Shown in pieces: positions 54,861-61,686 of a stretch of 64,000 bases of DNA. Origin of the DNA: Novosphingobium piscinae. GTDB taxonomy: Bacteria; Pseudomonadota; Alphaproteobacteria; Sphingomonadales; Sphingomonadaceae. Location: contig NZ_JACLAX010000003.1 in assembly GCF_014230355.1 (NCBI RefSeq), forward strand, positions 186,001 to 250,000, given 5' to 3'. Within the stretch, counting starts at the first letter, position 1, and the number at the start of each line of letters is the position of its first letter. The translations under genes and the position numbers were made by a program. The notes beneath the pieces were generated by a model, which saw nothing but the letters and a program-made list of their open reading frames with translations, was not told the origin of the DNA and did no database searches.

Positions 54861-55391
54861 GTGGCATCGGACGAAGCAGCGCTGCAATCGCTGATGCAGG
54901 CGAGCATGGCGGGCGATTCGCGGGCGCATCGTGCCCTGCTCGGCGCGTTGATCCCGGTGCTGCGGCGCTACTTTGCAAGGAAAGGCGTGAACGATGCCGA
55001 CATTGACGATCTGGTGCAGATGACGCTGATTGCGGTGCACGAACGCGGCGATACCTATGATCCGGGAAAGCCGTTTGCGCCCTGGGTCTATGCGATTGCG
55101 CGCTACAAGATGATCGATCAGTTCCGCCGCAGGCGAAACCACATCGGGCTTGATGACATTGGCGAGCTCGCCGAGGAGCGTGATTTCAGTGAGGCCCTGA
55201 CCGCCAGACTGGATGTCGATGCACATCTGGCCAGAATTCCGGAGAAGCAGGCAGCAGCGGTGCGTGCGATCCGGATCGAGCAGCTCAGCGTAGCAGAAAC
55301 CGCCGCACGCGACGGGCTGTCCCCGTCCGACATCAAGATTTCGGTCCATCGCGGACTGAAGGCGCTTGCCAAGCGAGTTCTCCGCAAGTGA
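54861..55391 (+). CDS. ECF sigma factor (SigF-like)
   Basis: A 176-aa RNA polymerase sigma factor with regions 2 (DADIDDLVQMTLIAVHERGD, YDPGKPFAPWVYAIARYKMI, DQFRRRRNHIG) and 4 (RIEQLSVAETAARDGLSPSD, IKISVHRGLKALAKRV). The start is GTG 54861, or ATG 54894 eleven codons later. Its gene overlaps a NrsF-type anti-sigma gene (GTGA), the layout of the Caulobacter SigF-NrsF metal/redox stress system. It is expected to drive both divergent promoters in the 54740-54860 region. Confidence 0.9.
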   Translation: MASDEAALQSLMQASMAGDSRAHRALLGALIPVLRRYFARKGVNDADIDDLVQMTLIAVHERGDTYDPGKPFAPWVYAIARYKMIDQFRRRRNHIGLDDIGELAEERDFSEALTARLDVDAHLARIPEKQAAAVRAIRIEQLSVAETAARDGLSPSDIKISVHRGLKALAKRVLRK

Positions 55392-56029
55392 CCGACCTCG
55401 ACAACCTCGTTGACCGGCTCGCCGCGCAGCATCGCCGCACGCCACCGCTCGGGCTGCCGAGCCGGGTGGCGAACGCGGCGCTGCTCGGCGGCGCGGTCAC
55501 ACTTGCGCTGGTGTTCATCTGGGGTCTGCGGCCGGATCTCGCTGCCGCCAGCGCGACCTCGGGCTTCTGGATCAAGCTGGGGTTCGGGGCAGGCTTTGCC
55601 GTGGCCGGGCTGGCCGGGCTGGAGGCCCTGTTCAGACCGGAGCGTCCCATGCCGCGCCGGCTCTGGCTCGCTGCCATCCCGGTTGCCGTCATCGTATTCG
55701 CCGCCATCAGGGAAGTCGCCACCGTTCCCGTTACGCAGCTGGGGGCGCTGTGGCTGGGCAAGACCGCGCTGGTATGCCCCTTCTCGATCGCTGCTCTTGC
55801 TGCCGTTCCGGCGATGGCCCTGATCCTTGCGGGCAAGCGCTCTGCGCCGACGCGGCTCAGGCTCGCCGGCGGCGTCATCGGACTTGCTTCTGGCGGCATC
55901 TCGGCAACGCTCTATGCGCTGCATTGCCCGGAAACCGGAATGTTGTTCGTCGCCACTTGGTATCTGATCGGGATCGTGCTTGCGACGGGGATCGGTGCGA
56001 TTTGCGGCCCGCGTCTGCTCAGATGGTAA
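55388..56029 (+). CDS. nrsF: NrsF-type (DUF1109) membrane anti-sigma factor
   Basis: A 213-aa protein with a short cytoplasmic N-terminus and six TM helices. Two cysteines, Cys130 (ALVCPF) and Cys180 (LHCPETG), sit in the positions where DUF1109/NrsF proteins have conserved redox- or metal-responsive cysteines. Such proteins hold their sigma factor inactive at the membrane until stress. The GTG start at 55388 overlaps the sigma stop. It is cotranscribed and probably co-translated with the sigma gene. Confidence 0.87.
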   Translation: MTDLDNLVDRLAAQHRRTPPLGLPSRVANAALLGGAVTLALVFIWGLRPDLAAASATSGFWIKLGFGAGFAVAGLAGLEALFRPERPMPRRLWLAAIPVAVIVFAAIREVATVPVTQLGALWLGKTALVCPFSIAALAAVPAMALILAGKRSAPTRLRLAGGVIGLASGGISATLYALHCPETGMLFVATWYLIGIVLATGIGAICGPRLLRW

Positions 56030-56364
56030 GCAATTTGGCAGTAATCGATGCAAGCTGTTGAGACTGCACAGGCAACGACTGCGGTGTTCGGACACATGCG
56101 CGGACGCTGAATGTCGAGTATCGGCGAGGAATCTGCCGTTGGGCGCAACGTAGAAGGGCGTCGGCTTCGTCCCGACTTTTGCAGTCTCGGGACAAAGTTG
56201 AGATGGCTCATTCAGGGAAGAGCTCCGTCTAAACCTTAGCGGCCGATTGAGGGCGTTGCGACTAGCGCAGCGCCGCCCATAGACAGCTTGGGCTGCGCAA
56301 ACCGTCGATCTATTTTTTGAATCAATGACACAAAAGTAATCGCTTCACTCGATTATGATTTCCC
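56030..56364. other. intergenic region, nothing recognised
   Basis: About 335 bp after nrsF. The base composition becomes more mixed toward 56364 (AT-rich around 56310-56365). No domain-bearing frame, tRNA or clear hairpin with a T-run was found. Confidence 0.45.
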
Positions 56365-56571
56365 TCACAGGTCCACGACTGCCCCGTGAGGAGCCTTAGC
56401 ACCATACCGGGGAGCCAGAGCCTCCACGATGCCGCAGAGGGCCTCATAGTCGACCACAAGGTTTGTCAGCTTGCCGCTCTCGGCTGGACCAGAGAGGATC
56501 AAGGCTCCCTCGCCCATGTCGTGAACGCTCAGAGCCTCTTGCCCCTCAGTACGGATGATAAGATCGCGCAT
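56365..56571 (-). CDS. small hypothetical protein
   Basis: A 68-aa frame (MRDLIIRTEGQEALSVHDMG ... GAVVDL) with balanced codon use and no hydrophobic helix. The N-terminus resembles short conserved island proteins, but no family is recognised. It may be genuine because it stands alone with no opposing gene; otherwise unsupported. Confidence 0.4.
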   Translation of the reverse strand: MRDLIIRTEGQEALSVHDMGEGALILSGPAESGKLTNLVVDYEALCGIVEALAPRYGAKAPHGAVVDL

Positions 56572-56679
56572 GATGTATCCCGTCCGATTGATCTACGTGC
56601 CACCACAGCAAATGGCGACAGGCGGTATTTGACACACAATTATACACAGACAAAGCACTTTTAGTTCCACAATTGCGGA

Positions 56680-57198
56680 CTATCCGCATATGTTCCGTAC
56701 CTTTTCATTGAGCACCAAGAAAATTCTTTTGCTCATGAGAGTTTCTGTTGCCAAACCTTCGCCATCATCGGCGCCATTTTGGTTATAGGCGACCAAGAAG
56801 CGTGATCCATCGGCGTCAATCCACTGTAACGATATACCCGAGTATGCGACCGCACCCGAGGCGCCGGGAGCCGCATAGTTCACACGGGTCACGCCTGGAT
56901 TGCCGTAGGAGTTCTGTGCCACTGTGGCGGCCCGTGAGAATTTACTGAATCCCAACCCAAGCGGGCGCGACACCATCTCTACGGCGCCCCCACAGCCGCT
57001 AACCTCTATCGTGCCGTTGCTTAGAGTAGTTAGGTCCTTATCTGAGCCTGAAAGCACGTCCGCTGTCCTGGAGAGGATCGCGCGGGCCTCCGCTAACGGC
57101 ATTCCTAACCTAACGCCCCCTATTTCCCTCCCCTCAGCACACAAGGGCGAGCAGAGAACGGAAACAGATAGAGCAGCCAATACCGCACGAAGCGCCAT
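56680..57198 (-). CDS. hypothetical secreted protein
   Basis: A 172-aa protein with a signal peptide (MALRAVLAALSVSVLCSPLC, cleavage near AEG) and a mature part beginning GGVRLGMPLAEARAILSR. That pattern is seen in periplasmic proteins with a short repeat-like fold that read substrate from a 'G-x-x-L-G-M' start. Four Cys residues remain in the precursor, allowing a disulfide. Function unknown. It lies 41 nt upstream of the resolvase stop on the same strand. Confidence 0.65.
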   Translation of the reverse strand: MALRAVLAALSVSVLCSPLCAEGREIGGVRLGMPLAEARAILSRTADVLSGSDKDLTTLSNGTIEVSGCGGAVEMVSRPLGLGFSKFSRAATVAQNSYGNPGVTRVNYAAPGASGAVAYSGISLQWIDADGSRFLVAYNQNGADDGEGLATETLMSKRIFLVLNEKVRNICG

Positions 57199-57238
57199 AG
57201 TCGCCTCCCCAAGGTGGGCCGACGACTAGAGCTAGCCG

Positions 57239-57820
57239 TCAAGCTACAGCCGCACAGTACCTTGTGACAGTAGCCTTAGACAGGCCAAATTGTTCGCAAG
57301 TCTCTCGGATACTAGCCCCGTTATCCTTACGCCACGCGACGACCTCAGCAGCGTTTGCAGCCTTCGGGCGACCTAGGCTCTCCTTGCCCTTATGCGTTCG
57401 TCCTGTCGCCTTGAGAGCCTCCCGCGCAGCCTCCCGACCAGCGTCACAGCGTTCCTTGATCCTCTGGCGCTCAAGGTCTGCAATCTGTGCGAGGACAGCC
57501 ACGACAATCTCCCCAGCTCCTCGCCCGATTGGACCAAGCCCACGAACGTCCAGAGTTACCCCCATGTCCAGCAACCGGCGCACCATTGCTTGCACGTCTA
57601 GAGCATCGCGCCCCAGCCGATCCAGTGCATAGAGACACAGAGTATCCCCTTCGCGCACGTATGACAGGAGCTTTGCGAAGCCGGGACGATCCTCGGCCTT
57701 GGTAGACCCGCTAACCCCTACGTCCTCAAACTCCCGGTCAAAACTCCCCCCGAGCGCCAGACGCTGCGCTTCTACGCTCTGGTCCCCAGTGCTGACACGG
57801 TAGTAGGCAATCCGGCTCAT
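57239..57820 (-). CDS. serine resolvase/invertase
   Basis: A 193-aa small serine recombinase. The catalytic region is RIAYYRVSTGDQSVEAQRLA with the active Ser, then LCLYALDRLGRDALDVQAMV (LDRLGR box) and the E-helix IADLERQRIKERCDAGREAA. The C-terminal Hin-type helix-turn-helix is ASIRETCEQFGLSKATVTRY. ATG 57820 has GAGGCAG at good spacing; the frame above it is not conserved. An 11-bp inverted repeat just upstream may be its crossover or operator site. Confidence 0.9.
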   Translation of the reverse strand: MSRIAYYRVSTGDQSVEAQRLALGGSFDREFEDVGVSGSTKAEDRPGFAKLLSYVREGDTLCLYALDRLGRDALDVQAMVRRLLDMGVTLDVRGLGPIGRGAGEIVVAVLAQIADLERQRIKERCDAGREAAREALKATGRTHKGKESLGRPKAANAAEVVAWRKDNGASIRETCEQFGLSKATVTRYCAAVA

Positions 57821-57836
57821 ATCTGCCTCACATGGA

Positions 57837-57894
57837 TCAAAAGATATAATGACTATATGAGACATCATCATAATCCTGTCAACATATCTTTTGA
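57837..57894. repeat. 11-bp inverted repeat upstream of the resolvase gene
   Basis: TCAAAAGATAT (57837-57847) and ATATCTTTTGA (57884-57894) are perfect inverted copies 36 bp apart in an AT-rich stretch that starts 16 bp before the resolvase ATG. Position and length suit a res subsite or an autoregulatory operator. Confidence 0.6.
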
Positions 57895-57928
57895 GACACC
57901 TTGGAGCATCCCGGAGACCCCCCCTCAC

Positions 57929-58250
57929 AACTTACAAGTTTTGAGTCATGCCCGGTGAGGCCGACAATGTCTGGCGCAATGCCAAACGCCTAACCCCTGC
58001 CTCCCGAAGGCAGGGCGCCAAATGTGCAAAGGCTTAACCGTGGTTGCTAGCTACGGAGGCGCTGACATCGAGACACCTACGCCCCCGAGTGGCGCGGGTC
58101 CCGTTTTGGCCTTCGGGTCCCATGCGGGTCCCATCTAGCGAGAGCGTAAGGATACCCCGAGTGATTGCGAGGGCGTTTCAAAAAAGCCGCTAAAGCCTCG
58201 CGTTGTTGGTTGTTGTTCCAACCGGCAAAGGCAGAGTGAGGCCTCAAAAA
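57929..58250. other. intergenic region with hairpin and GCGGGTCCC repeats
   Basis: No gene seen. It holds a 7-bp hairpin CCCTGCC-N7-GGCAGGG (57995-58015) and two copies of GCGGGTCCC within 58090-58135. Such GGGTCCCAT-rich stretches often accompany island ends, but I cannot assign a function. Confidence 0.4.
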
Positions 58251-58943
58251 CTATGAAGACTTCTCAGCACTACTTTGGATCGAAGCTCCGTCTGGGGTCT
58301 CAGCCACTGATAGTGCGCCAGTGGCACTAGTCGTGACCGATGCAACGCCAACCAACTCGACGTATCGAGAAACACTCCGCCGTGGCGTATAGTTAGGAAG
58401 TGTACTCTTCCTAATCTCATCGAAATGCTGCGTGATGATTCCTTCTACACCGCTAACGAAACGTAGAAAAATGCGAGATGCTCCAAGACAAATTACCCAC
58501 TGTAATGTATCGATTTGCGATCCACCCGACAATATGTTTATCGCAATCAAAGCAGAAGCCGGACTTTGATTAACTGCCTTTACTAAGTCTGAAAATTTAA
58601 CAGGAGAGTTATGTGTAACAATAGATGGATCTATTAAAATATCTTCATCGGATTCGCAGCCTTCCACCCACTCGATAAATCCGGCTTGCTGCGGCGACAA
58701 TGGAGCATCACCCTCTATCGATGAATGACGAACTATCGACGAAATTGCATGCTTCAAACTTAAGCCACTCGATGCCTTCTCGATAACAGAAGCTTGCCAA
58801 TATTCTAATTGCTCAAATAAGTTCGAGTTTGCATGACCAGGAACAAAAGTCGCTACAAGGGCATATCCGAAGTCATTTCTAAAGTACAAATGGGTCTCGA
58901 CAATCTGGCCGTAGCCCCGTGGGTACTCATCGCTTTCGCTCAT
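58251..58943 (-). CDS. hypothetical protein of unknown family
   Basis: A 230-aa protein starting MSESDEYPRGYGQIVETHLY, with a predicted soluble fold, an aromatic N-terminal segment (FRNDFGYALVATFVPG) and a Thr/Ser-rich C-terminus. No motif recognised. The base composition is clearly lower in GC than the neighbours, and AT-rich third positions point to acquisition from elsewhere. Position near the island end, between a resolvase and the right attachment repeat, is typical for cargo. Confidence 0.6.
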   Translation of the reverse strand: MSESDEYPRGYGQIVETHLYFRNDFGYALVATFVPGHANSNLFEQLEYWQASVIEKASSGLSLKHAISSIVRHSSIEGDAPLSPQQAGFIEWVEGCESDEDILIDPSIVTHNSPVKFSDLVKAVNQSPASALIAINILSGGSQIDTLQWVICLGASRIFLRFVSGVEGIITQHFDEIRKSTLPNYTPRRSVSRYVELVGVASVTTSATGALSVAETPDGASIQSSAEKSS

Positions 58944-59022
58944 CTACCTGACCTCTATTCGCTGGCCGCTATGCGAATGTAGCGCGGCCAAGCAGCGGCG
59001 CCTAGGGAGACAGCACAATCAT

Positions 59023-59694
59023 TCACAGGTCCTGGGAAGGCGACAGCCTAACTGCCCCCCCGTGAAAGACCAGAAAATCATCCCCGTCGATCCTCAAAGC
59101 GGAATCACAATGCCCCAACTCCGCTTCAACCCTTGCCTTGAGGTACAAACCTAAGGTACAAAACACCCTCACGGAGCTTCTCGGAAACCTCAGAAATCCG
59201 CCAATAATGGCCACGGAAGGGCTATTCCTCTTCTGGGCACCATTTCTTCCTCCGGGGGCGGACGCCCCCGGTAGAAAACCCCTCAGTTCGATGGGCTTAA
59301 CGTCTTCCGGCGCTTGTCCATGCATGCCTTCAACCGCCCCTAGCCATGGCGAAGTGGGGGCCTTTTGGAGGGCCCCCTGGGGGCCCCGTAGGCTGTCCAG
59401 CAAATCGCTCCACCACTGCATCATGGCCACCCGTTCGGCCCAGTACTCGGACCGGTTGTAGATCAAACTCACAGCCGTGCCGACCTGCCTGGACATCGCC
59501 CGTTCGACAGCATCATGGTTCCACTTGCCGCTCTCGTTCAGCAGCGAAGATGCCGTGGCACGGAACCCATGGGCCGTCATAACACCCTGGTATCCGAGCC
59601 GCTTCAACGCCTGGTTAACGGTGTTTTCCGAGATCGGCTTGCGAGGGTTGTGGAACGCGGGAAAGACATAGGGTCCATTTCGCAGCGGCTCCAT
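59023..59694 (-). pseudogene. tyrosine integrase remnant, right copy
   Basis: A second C-terminal integrase piece nearly identical to 44725-45200 (PYVFPAFHNPRKPISENTVN, MTAHGFRATASSLLNESGKW, IYNRSEYWAERVAM). It is cut at about 59718, where a Prim-Pol fragment begins. Downstream of the repeat its frame runs into unrelated sequence (59023-59225). It is the integrase vestige of a second element integrated in tandem. Confidence 0.8.
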
Positions 59695-59718
59695 CTCGCG
59701 GATGATTGCGATCGCCTG
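59226..59718. repeat. direct repeat, right copy (second attachment site)
   Basis: Right copy of the 493-bp repeat. It begins with TCCTCTTCTGGGCACCA, the exact 3' end of tRNA-Leu, so it marks the right junction of the 14.5-kb island and the left end of a second, degraded one. Confidence 0.9.
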
Positions 59719-59722
59719 CTGT

Positions 59723-59925
59723 CAGCGTCTATCTCCAGCAAGTCTGCGCTTGCTCCGGTGATGACTCCGACGTTGAAGTTGCTGGCATCCCAGCTTGCGA
59801 GCAGGGCAGCCTCTGGTGCAGACTCGCGGTAAGGTGTCCAAGTTACTCCAGGCTTCTTGCCGTGGGCGAGGACTGGGAAGACCCGGAGGCCCTGCGCCGC
59901 CGCTGTGGTAAAGCGACTTTGGGCA
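59723..59925 (-). pseudogene. bifunctional DNA primase/polymerase (Prim-Pol) fragment
   Basis: About 65 residues matching the start of an island replication Prim-Pol: AAAQGLRVFPVLAHGKKPGV, WTPYRESAPEAALLASWD and GVITGASADLLEIDAD with the conserved acidic residue. The frame then enters the integrase repeat out of phase. It is the remnant of the replication gene of the second element, joined to the integrase fragment by deletion. Confidence 0.7.
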
Positions 59926-60065
59926 GCTGGATTAGGGTGTATCACTTTTTTACTCCTCGGCCGGAATGGCCGTGGCGGTCCAACTACACTCCCAACTGGC
60001 GTTCGTCTCAAGGATACGCGGCAAACACCGGGTAATTGGTTGCAAGGTTATCTCCTCCGTGCCGA

Positions 60066-60278
60066 TTAGTCGGGTAGGACGAACGCATCGCGCGGCATCT
60101 GACGCAGGAAGCGGCCAAAGCGATGCTCGCCCAGCGTGCCGCCATAGACGGGGGCGGTGTCGAAATGACGCGCACCGCTCTCCCACGCCGCCAGCATGGC
60201 GGCGTGGGCAGTCGCCTCGTCCACGGTAGCAAACATATTGCCCAACGGCGCTCCGCCAAAGCCCATCTTTTCGATCAT
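60066..60278 (-). pseudogene. aldo/keto reductase N-terminal fragment
   Basis: Seventy residues of an aldo/keto reductase: MGFGGAPLGNMFATVDEATA, AAWESGARHFDTAPVYGG (catalytic Asp and Tyr) and GEHRFGRFLRQMPRDAFVL, ending after PD at a stop. The remaining roughly 230 residues are absent. The ATG overlaps the stop of the upstream gene (ATGA), so it was once the second gene of an operon that the island rearrangement truncated. Confidence 0.8.
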
Positions 60279-60970
60279 CGCGGCGTGATCCGAATGTTTC
60301 GAAAATGAGCGATGGTGGCCGTCTCAACCCATAGGCCCACGCCGCCGCGCTGATCAGGACCGAGCTTCAGGTCATTGACGATCAGCACTGGCGAAGTGCG
60401 ATGGTCTAGATAGAGCACCGCTCGAACGCCGGATACCTCTATCCGAACATGCACCCAGCGGCCCGGTGCAATATCAGCGGCAGTCTCGTAACGTTCGGGG
60501 CTTTCGCGGCGTAGCCGATCAAAGCGCCAGTCCGGGAAGGCAGCGTATTGCACCGCATGATTGCGGCGTACCTGATCCTGCGCCACGCCATTGGTTGGGC
60601 GCAGATAGATGCTCTCGAACCGTGCGCCATCATAGCGAAAGGCGAGCCCTACAAAGCCGCGTGCAAAATCTGGCGCGCCAGGGGCAAGATCGGCCTTCAT
60701 TTCCGCCTCGATCACGCCATCGTGAAAATCGACCGGCAGCCAGGCCATGAAGTCTCGGTCAGCAAGCTTGTCCTTGGCAGGATCCTGCCAGTGCTCGCGC
60801 GGGATGGAGACGCGCAGCCCTTGCTCATCCTTGGTCAGATCCACGCCGATCACGCGAAGATCGGCGGGTGCCGGATCGGTGGCCTGCGCGGTTCCGCCAA
60901 ACAGCGCCATGGCGACAAGCGCTGTGACCCACTTTTTCTGGGCAAGCCAACTGATGCGATTGAGGGGCAT
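60275..60970 (-). CDS. secreted DUF1080/concanavalin-like domain protein
   Basis: A 231-aa protein with a signal peptide (WVTALVAMALFGGTAQATDP) and a beta-jelly-roll that resembles 3-keto-disaccharide hydrolase/DUF1080 domains: DGVIEAEMKADLAPGAPDFA, GFVGLAFRYDGARFESIYLR and GGVGLWVETATIAHFRNIRI. It probably binds or acts on a carbohydrate outside the cytoplasm. ATG 60970 gives the signal peptide; a GTG at 60985 overlaps the upstream gene. An aldo/keto reductase gene followed it before truncation. Confidence 0.7.
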   Translation of the reverse strand: MPLNRISWLAQKKWVTALVAMALFGGTAQATDPAPADLRVIGVDLTKDEQGLRVSIPREHWQDPAKDKLADRDFMAWLPVDFHDGVIEAEMKADLAPGAPDFARGFVGLAFRYDGARFESIYLRPTNGVAQDQVRRNHAVQYAAFPDWRFDRLRRESPERYETAADIAPGRWVHVRIEVSGVRAVLYLDHRTSPVLIVNDLKLGPDQRGGVGLWVETATIAHFRNIRITPR

Positions 60971-60981
60971 GGGACATTCCG

Positions 60982-61293
60982 TCACTGATCGAGGAAGGCA
61001 GAGAGGTCAGATACGAATTTGACCGGATTCTTGTAGGCCAGCAGATGGTCACCATGCTCCGCGCGGGAATAGACAAATATCCACCGCGCGGCTCTATCAC
61101 TGTCAGCAAACATGCATCGCAATGCGCGATGAATGCCGAGCAGCGCTGTAGCCCGCCCTTCGCCGTTGAGAAGCCGCTCGGCTGCTTCATCTTGAACGCC
61201 CCAGCGCGCGACCAATGCAGCGGCCGCCCGCGCTATGGCCAGTATTTCGTCATCGTCGTATTGAGCGCTTGCGATCGACATGGACAGATCCAC
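60982..61293 (-). CDS. MbcA/ParS/Xre antitoxin toxin-binding-domain protein (DUF2384)
   Basis: A 103-aa protein with the DUF2384 pattern: ALVARWGVQDEAAERLLNGE, ALLGIHRALRCMFADSDRAA and the P-x-x-F-type segment (KNPVKFVSDLSAFLDQ). Such domains bind RES-type toxins. No RES toxin gene adjoins it; the next gene encodes a secreted protein. It is divergent from hipB and shares that promoter region with its palindromes. It may be an orphan antitoxin. Confidence 0.65.
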   Translation of the reverse strand: MDLSMSIASAQYDDDEILAIARAAAALVARWGVQDEAAERLLNGEGRATALLGIHRALRCMFADSDRAARWIFVYSRAEHGDHLLAYKNPVKFVSDLSAFLDQ

Positions 61294-61346
61294 TGACTTC
61301 GACGCCCCCTCGATAGCATGGAACGTCCGTTCCGGCCACCAATAAA

Positions 61347-61362
61347 CTTACCGATCGGTAAG
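61347..61362. promoter_or_regulatory. HipB operator O1
   Basis: CTTACCGATCGGTAAG is a perfect 16-bp palindrome. Its start lies exactly 50 bp before O2 and 100 bp before O3 in the region between the DUF2384 gene and hipB. Confidence 0.7.
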
Positions 61363-61396
61363 ATATTCTGGATGGACAGCCACATTGGAGCGCTTC

Positions 61397-61412
61397 CTTC
61401 CCGATCGGGAAG
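61397..61412. promoter_or_regulatory. HipB operator O2
   Basis: CTTCCCGATCGGGAAG is a perfect 16-bp palindrome, same layout as O1 with the outer TTAC/GTAA replaced by TTCC/GGAA. Confidence 0.7.
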
Positions 61413-61446
61413 AAATGCTCTTGAATCTCTACGGTAGATATGAGAG

Positions 61447-61462
61447 CTTCCCGCTCGGTAAG
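61447..61462. promoter_or_regulatory. HipB operator O3
   Basis: CTTCCCGCTCGGTAAG is an imperfect palindrome, a hybrid of O1 and O2 arms, ending 6 bp before the hipB ATG at 61469. It could block translation initiation or polymerase clearance when bound. Confidence 0.65.
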
Positions 61463-61468
61463 ACTGAC

Positions 61469-61684
61469 ATGATCGACAACGCAACCCAATTCGGCGCAGC
61501 CGTCGCCTCGGCCCGCAAGACCCTTGGCCTTACCCAGCGGGAGCTGGCGCTCGCAATCAACAGCGGCGAGCGCTTCATTGTCGATCTGGAAGCAGGAAAG
61601 CCCACCGCCCAACTCGGCAAGGCACTCGCTGCTGCCAAGGCTGTCGGCTTGCGCCTCACCGCCACCGGCAGTCCGCAGGCCTGA
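61469..61684 (+). CDS. hipB: HipB-like antitoxin (Xre-family)
   Basis: A 71-aa helix-turn-helix repressor/antitoxin: ARKTLGLTQRELALAINSGE, RFIVDLEAGKPTAQLGKALA. ATG 61469 is chosen because the longer frame from 61385 overlaps operators O2 and O3. It lies 2 nt before hipA. As in known HipBA modules it should bind HipA and autorepress through the three palindromes. Confidence 0.88.
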   Translation: MIDNATQFGAAVASARKTLGLTQRELALAINSGERFIVDLEAGKPTAQLGKALAAAKAVGLRLTATGSPQA

Positions 61685-61686
61685 CG

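Noticed and set aside
59226..59242. Second tRNA-Leu gene
   Set aside because: Only the last 17 nt of the tRNA are repeated; no acceptor 5' half, D-arm or anticodon arm precedes it.
61347..61462. Three regularly spaced repeats as a mini CRISPR array
   Set aside because: The units are 16-bp palindromes differing in sequence, one overlaps the hipB 5' region, and no cas genes are present; operators explain them better.
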